Source: Desulfuromonadaceae bacterium GWB2_53_15 (lineage in GTDB: Bacteria; Desulfobacterota; Desulfuromonadia; Geobacterales; Pseudopelobacteraceae). From it: DNA of 9,596 bases. This document shows positions 5,862 to 9,596 of the stretch, in pieces; position 1 is the stretch's first letter, and each line of letters opens with the position of its first letter. The stretch spans positions 1 to 9,596 of the forward strand of contig MHXL01000110.1 in NCBI GenBank assembly GCA_001824455.1. The letters run 5' to 3'. The notes beneath the pieces were generated by a model. That model had not been told where the DNA came from and made no database searches. It worked only from the letters and a program-made list of their open reading frames with translations. The position numbers and the translations under genes are program-made.

Positions 5862-8049
5862 ATATCAACCAGTTATCCAGCTCGATCTCCGGTCCGGCAT
5901 AATACAACATCAAAGGTGCATCCGTGGGCCATCTGCCGATCTCCTCGTTGTCCCGCACCAGGGAGACATAGGCAAACAGTTTGCTCTTGGGCGTGAGCTT
6001 GATGCTGCCAAGAGGGATACTGACCTCACAAGTCTTGGCTATCTTCCAGCGGCAGTGACCACGGGTCGGCACCCACACATTGTTTTCCTTGACCAGCAGA
6101 AGCCCCTCCTCATTGCGAATCTGCAAAGGGAGCCGGTACTCCCGGTCATAGATCAGATGCAGATTGATGACGTCGATCTCCTTGAGCAGACGGGACAGAT
6201 CCAGGACACCATCGATGCGGAAGAAAAGCGAGCTTTTGTTGTAACCGTAGTAAAAGCTTTGCAGCATGCGGTCCGAGGAGTGCATGGCCGAACCCTGGCG
6301 AGTCAGATCGTACAGACCGGCTGCCAGCCACTCGAAGTAATCGCTGACCCGGCCGTTGATGTCAGGATCGATAAAGGCCGCCGGCTCGCGGATCAGGCCG
6401 GCCGGGCTCTTTTTCTTGATCGGTTCCAGCAGTTCACGGGGCGGGTCCTGCCCCAACAGGCGGTAGACATTCATCAGATGCTGGCGGAAAAGCCGGTCAA
6501 AGCGGTCGCTGTGCGGTGAAAAATGATCGTCGCCATACCACCAGAACCAGTCGCTCCCCTCGGCGGCGTACAAGGAACGGCAGATCAGCTCGGCCGAGGC
6601 GTCGGCCGGAGGTATACCGCTCTCCAAGGCTGCCGCCACGGTCGGATTGCCGGAGACAGCCGCTGCCCGCGCTTTTGCCACCAGATCCCAGGCCAGATTT
6701 TCCTCGGGATGACCGATCCAGATACCGTAGTTGCCGTTGATCCATGAACCTGGGTGGATGCTGTGCAAACGGCCGTCGAAAGCGTTATGCTTCAGTACTT
6801 CGGAACAGGTGGCCAGATTGAGGGCCGGAGATTCGGCGATGCCGCGGTACATTCGCTGCAGGAAGTCGTAGGCATTGTTGGGGTAATATTCCCAGGCATT
6901 TTCACCATCCAGGATGATGGGGACCACCCGCCCCTCGCCGCCGACACGAGCCTTGATGGTGGTGAGGCGCCCGATCAGGTCGCCGGCAGCCCGACCGGCA
7001 TCCCACTGGGAATAGGTGAAACCGACCAGATCCGACAGTTGGTGATCACGGAAAAATATCCCCAGTTCGCCATGGCTGTTGGCAAAACGCCAGGGGCGGT
7101 AAAGCCGCTCTTTGTGATTTCCCAGACCGCCATCCATGCTTTTTGCCAGGATCTCCTCGTCGGTGGCGATCCAGCTCATGCCGCACTCGGTGATGATTCC
7201 CAACGCCTCGTCGCTGACCGACCCTTCCGATGGCCACATACCCTTGGGGGTAAACCCGAAAATCTCCTGAAAATAGTCGATGCCCCTGCGGATCTGGGCC
7301 CGGGCATCCTCGGAGTGACGAAAACCGGCCATTGGCAGCGTGACACGCGGCATGGCGGTCTTGGCAACACGGAGGTCACACAACAGCGGCAGGATCGGGT
7401 GATAGTAGGGTGTCACCGAAAGTTCGATGCGCCCCTCTTCGTGGAGGCGTTTGTAAAGCGGGATAATGGACTGCAACAGCTCACGCTGCGTTGCAAAGAG
7501 CAGTTCCTTGTCGCTGGCGGTAAAATCTTCACCTTTGGCAACCAGTTCGGCAAAGACAGGATAGCGCCGGCGGGCGGCCTCACCGGTCCAGGCCAGGAAA
7601 AACCAGACCTGCAGATCGAGCAGATCCTGATCGGTAAAGTGCCGTACCCGGTCGCGGGCGCTGCCCGGCTTCCCCTCGCCGGCCATGTAGAGCAGTTCCA
7701 GGTAGCGCCGGGAGGGTTCGATCATCCTTTGGCGGTTGGCGGAGAAAAAGTTTTCCAGCAGGAAGATGCGGTCATCCTGGGAAAGATCGGCCGGCGCGGC
7801 CTGGCCCTTTTCCAGAAACGGATCAACAGCAGTGCCGGAGGCGTAGTCCAGCAACTGCTCGATCAGCGACGGCACCAGGTTGAAAACCGCTTTGGCGCCG
7901 GGGGTATCCTCTACAATCGCAGGCATGTCGAAGTAGTCCTTGATGCCGTGCAGATAGGTCCAAGGAAGTGCGTATTCGTTTTTGAGCGGATCCTTGTAGT
8001 ATGGCTGATGCATATGCCATACAATGACCACGTCGAGAGGGTGGGGCAT
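5860..8049 (-). CDS. Glycoside hydrolase family 57 (alpha-glucan-active enzyme)
   Basis: A 729-aa cytoplasmic enzyme (no signal peptide). The GH57 barrel is marked by VWHMHQPYY (10-18), HPILPLL (217-223), GMWPSEGSVSDEAL (270-283), WIATDEEIL (293-301) and PIILDGENAWEYY (377-389). By position, E275 should be the nucleophile and D381 the acid/base, the pair typical of retaining GH57 enzymes. Further conserved stretches are HPGSWINGNYGIWIG (432-446) and WFWWYGDDH (501-509). Residues from about 595 to the end look like a beta-rich accessory module and may bind carbohydrate. The family contains amylases, amylopullulanases, 4-alpha-glucanotransferases and branching enzymes; length and motifs fit an amylase/amylopullulanase-like member, but specificity cannot be read here. 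ATG 8049 has AAAAGG about 8 nt upstream. First gene of the probable GH57-galT-TIGR02757 operon, it suggests intracellular glycogen or maltodextrin turnover. Confidence 0.92.
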   Translation of the reverse strand: MPHPLDVVIVWHMHQPYYKDPLKNEYALPWTYLHGIKDYFDMPAIVEDTPGAKAVFNLVPSLIEQLLDYASGTAVDPFLEKGQAAPADLSQDDRIFLLENFFSANRQRMIEPSRRYLELLYMAGEGKPGSARDRVRHFTDQDLLDLQVWFFLAWTGEAARRRYPVFAELVAKGEDFTASDKELLFATQRELLQSIIPLYKRLHEEGRIELSVTPYYHPILPLLCDLRVAKTAMPRVTLPMAGFRHSEDARAQIRRGIDYFQEIFGFTPKGMWPSEGSVSDEALGIITECGMSWIATDEEILAKSMDGGLGNHKERLYRPWRFANSHGELGIFFRDHQLSDLVGFTYSQWDAGRAAGDLIGRLTTIKARVGGEGRVVPIILDGENAWEYYPNNAYDFLQRMYRGIAESPALNLATCSEVLKHNAFDGRLHSIHPGSWINGNYGIWIGHPEENLAWDLVAKARAAAVSGNPTVAAALESGIPPADASAELICRSLYAAEGSDWFWWYGDDHFSPHSDRFDRLFRQHLMNVYRLLGQDPPRELLEPIKKKSPAGLIREPAAFIDPDINGRVSDYFEWLAAGLYDLTRQGSAMHSSDRMLQSFYYGYNKSSLFFRIDGVLDLSRLLKEIDVINLHLIYDREYRLPLQIRNEEGLLLVKENNVWVPTRGHCRWKIAKTCEVSIPLGSIKLTPKSKLFAYVSLVRDNEEIGRWPTDAPLMLYYAGPEIELDNWLI

Positions 8050-8255
8050 GATTTAGCCTTTTAAGGATTTAAGCTGGGTATCTGCTTTTATCTTAAATAT
8101 ATACAGATAATTTCAAAATATTACTGCTCTTTTTCCGCGAGGTGCTTCCATCAAGTGGAAACATATCACGATTTTTACTGCTCTGCACTTCGATTTACAA
8201 AAATAGCGCCCAATATCTTAAGTATAGCCGTTGAGTAAAAGCATCTGAGCACTGA
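8050..8255. other. AT-rich intergenic spacer with short repeats
   Basis: This 206-bp spacer separates the GH57 operon from the DUF1016 remnant and is clearly richer in A+T than the genes to its left. It holds a 10-bp direct repeat TTACTGCTCT (8121-8130 and 8175-8184). Between the copies is a small perfect inverted repeat, TTCCA-TCAAG-TGGAA (around 8147-8161). TATCTTAA occurs at 8089-8096 and 8214-8221. I see no open reading frame, RNA gene or strong terminator in it. Confidence 0.5.
8087..8116 (-). promoter_or_regulatory. Possible promoter of the GH57-galT operon
   Basis: On the minus strand TTGAAA (8116-8111) is followed after 18 bp by GATAAA (8092-8087), a modest match to sigma70 boxes in a locally very AT-rich stretch. 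It would start transcription about 30 nt upstream of ATG 8049. Several other AT-rich alternatives exist nearby, so this is only a candidate. Confidence 0.25.
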
Positions 8256-8500
8256 GGTGTCCTTGAGGGATCACGGAATATCAGGTCGGGTGTAAGCTTG
8301 TCTTCATTGCGAAGAGCTTTCAGTTCAATTTCGGCAAGCTTTTCGGGTTTCCGGAAAGCGCAGTGCGTTCAAAAAGCATGGACTGGATTTTATTGTCCAG
8401 AGCTCGGGTGTTCCAGCCTTCAATACGGCACATTTCCGCGTAGAAGTTGCGTTTAAGAGGTTCTTCAAGATAGATGAGGGACTTGAAATGGGTCCAGGTC

Positions 8501-8527
8501 AATTGTCTCCGCAGCGCGGAGACAATT
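8501..8527. repeat. Perfect coding palindrome, copy 1
   Basis: AATTGTCTCCGC (8501-8512) is followed after the 3 bases AGC by its exact complement GCGGAGACAATT (8516-8527). It lies inside the DUF1016 remnant, where the minus strand encodes EIVSALRRQL. A second near-identical palindrome begins exactly 108 bp to the right. Confidence 0.9.
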
Positions 8528-8608
8528 TCGGAGTCGGGAAAAGCATCGGTAAATCGGATCATGTGGCGGAGGCTTTTTGGTGAATATCCTCGCCCAAATT
8601 CAACTTCC

Positions 8609-8635
8609 AATTGTCTCCCCAGTGCGGAGACAATT
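8609..8635. repeat. Coding palindrome, copy 2
   Basis: AATTGTCTCC (8609-8618) and GGAGACAATT (8626-8635) flank a 7-nt centre. Over 27 bp it differs from copy 1 at two central positions. In the same reading frame of the DUF1016 remnant it encodes EIVSALGRQL, 36 codons before copy 1 in gene order. Confidence 0.88.
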
Positions 8636-8828
8636 TCTTCGTCGTAACTGGCCCGCTTATCCTTGAGGATATCCTGCCTGACTCGCAGGCCAACATGCCA
8701 ATAAAGCATGGTCAGGCCGGAGTCAATGGCCCGCGCTACGTTCTCACGTGCCTGCAGGGGATGGTTGTAGTGTGCTTACAGCAGCAGAAACAGCAATCAT
8801 CCTCAAGCGGAAGTCCAAGAAGAAAGAA

Positions 8829-9596
8829 TCAGGATTTAATCAACTCGGTATGCGACAACAACCTGCTTGGAACAGAGGTAAATTGAGGAGTCCCGTTACT
8901 GATTTCACCTCCGAGCAGATACTCTCCGGGTAAGCGGGCAAAGATAAAAACGTCATTTACAGATGCGTCATCGTTCAGGTCTAAATCCTTGGTCGCATCA
9001 AGTACGATCTCGCCCAGCTTGCGCTCGTTGGCCGGGAAAAGCTGGGGTGTCGACACTTCAACAGCCCAGATATATTCCGGCATTTCCTGCCCCAACAACT
9101 TGCACAGTTCAGGGTTTTCTCCGTTATTCTCCCAATCACGCAAGCCGCATAGATGAGCGACGTACTCCTCCGTACTCATGGCCTGGGCACGAAAAACAAC
9201 CTGCTGTTTTGATGTCCATTCGAAAAGCCGTGTAATCCATTTGTTACCGGTACCGCCAACATTCGGCAATAGCGAGTAAAGAATATTGAGTGCCATTGCT
9301 TCGGCCTGCATACCGCTATAACAAATGCCGGGGCGGAAAATCTCGACAACGTAATCGACCTTGTCGCTCTCGATATACAAGCGGGGAATGCAAAAATTCG
9401 GGCCAAAATTGTCATCATGGCCCAGGAAACTGCTTGTCCAGCTTTCGCTGGGAACGTAACCGACCCCTTCGCCAATATGGAAGTAGGATATATCTGCGTT
9501 TGGTGCCCATGTATCCTTGTCAAATGTATGGCCATAGATCGGAATGATATGTTTTGCGTCTTCCGCCAACCCAGGACCGGCAAGCCGAAAGCCCAC
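8829..9596 (-). CDS. Hypothetical protein, 3' part only (runs off the window)
   Basis: An open frame of 255 codons reaches the right edge. The GTG at 9596 coincides with the edge, so the true start may lie outside. I do not recognise the family. The visible protein is soluble, mildly acidic and rich in aromatic residues, with no signal peptide, membrane helix or repeat. Notable stretches are PIYGHTFDKDTWAPNADISY near the visible N-terminus, GHDDNFGPNFCIPRLYIE, a helical middle (SGMQAEAMALNILYSLLPN), HLCGLRDWENNGENPELCKLL, and a C-terminal LDATKDLDLNDDASVNDVFIF. Four cysteines are scattered with no metal-site spacing. It ends TGA at 8831-8829, 53 bp before the DUF1016 remnant on the same strand. 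Its sequence looks under selection (continuous frame, compact motifs), and its neighbour suggests an accessory island. No function is offered. Confidence 0.65.
   Translation of the reverse strand: MGFRLAGPGLAEDAKHIIPIYGHTFDKDTWAPNADISYFHIGEGVGYVPSESWTSSFLGHDDNFGPNFCIPRLYIESDKVDYVVEIFRPGICYSGMQAEAMALNILYSLLPNVGGTGNKWITRLFEWTSKQQVVFRAQAMSTEEYVAHLCGLRDWENNGENPELCKLLGQEMPEYIWAVEVSTPQLFPANERKLGEIVLDATKDLDLNDDASVNDVFIFARLPGEYLLGGEISNGTPQFTSVPSRLLSHTELIKS

Larger units (their letters stand above)
8256..8775 (-). pseudogene. Decayed DUF1016 (YhcG-type) gene, N-terminal part
   Basis: Remnant of a DUF1016/YhcG-type gene; full members have this N-terminal domain followed by a PDDEXK-like nuclease domain. 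The longest open stretch (8709-8320) includes MLYWHVGLRVR, EFGRGYSPKSLRHMIRF, HFKSLIYLEEPLKRNFYAEM and SMLFERTALS. The family N-terminus continues upstream in the same frame (QARENVARAIDSGLT), but no usable start codon precedes a TAA at 8778-8776. Downstream, the frame breaks near 8347-8352: one missing base puts the rest of the domain (KPEKLAEIELKALRNEDK, then LTPDLIFRDP) into the next frame. A further deletion near 8267 joins FRDP directly to LKDT, skipping the family's short DFLG-type stretch. The nuclease domain is absent. The gene is therefore truncated and inactive. Such genes are common in accessory islands; a past role in defence or nucleic-acid cleavage is inferred only. Confidence 0.82.

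Noticed and set aside
6754..8064. 436-aa open frame on the plus strand
   Set aside because: It lies wholly opposite the GH57 gene, whose motifs and reading frame are unmistakable. The plus-strand product has no family features; it is a by-product of GC-rich codon use.
8501..8635. CRISPR-like or tandem array
   Set aside because: Only two palindromic copies, inside a protein-coding frame with conserved family residues between them.

Overview
This window looks like chromosomal DNA of a Geobacter/Pelobacter-like member of the Desulfuromonadia. That is an inference from the gene families and their order (YggT, DivIVA and DUF167 together; a long acidic zinc-ribbon/DUF3426 membrane protein; GH57 beside a GalT-like enzyme), from the moderately high GC, and from intergenic repeats built on CCACGGAG and CCCCCTT words. 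No marker gene fixes the species.

Layout. Positions 1-1267 hold a plus-strand cluster with its own sigma70-type promoter: a YggT-family membrane protein, DivIVA, and a small DUF167 protein. The genes are 5 bp apart or overlapping. An inverted-repeat element (1276-1426) follows, then a monocistronic SlyD-type FKBP prolyl isomerase (1483-1959) with an unusual Cys/His insertion. A second, related inverted repeat (1969-2103) encloses a strong bidirectional terminator that serves slyD and the convergent next gene. From 2119 to 8049 every gene is on the minus strand. A zinc-ribbon/acidic-repeat/TM/DUF3426 protein has a good promoter of its own at 3717-3746. Upstream of it, a GH57 glycosidase (8049-5860), a GalT-like nucleotidyltransferase (5769-4744) and a TIGR02757/DUF2400 protein (4751-3891) probably form one operon. 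A GC-rich repeat sits between the first two, and the last two overlap by 8 nt.

The right end (from about 8050) changes character. It has an AT-rich spacer, a decayed DUF1016 (YhcG-type) gene with an upstream stop, a frameshift and a second deletion, and then the 3' part of a protein I do not recognise that runs off the window. This looks like accessory or recently acquired DNA.

How the genes may work together. YggT and DivIVA point to membrane-associated division or polarity functions. GH57 plus the GalT-like enzyme point to cytoplasmic alpha-glucan (glycogen) and sugar-nucleotide metabolism. The TIGR02757 protein looks like a distant relative of the endonuclease III fold, with a possible Fe-S cysteine loop. 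I found no convincing new multi-gene system. The observations most worth a second look are the two near-identical coding palindromes in the DUF1016 remnant, the permuted-octamer repeat elements around slyD, the Nth-like C-terminus of the TIGR02757 protein, and the Cys/His insertion in the FKBP.
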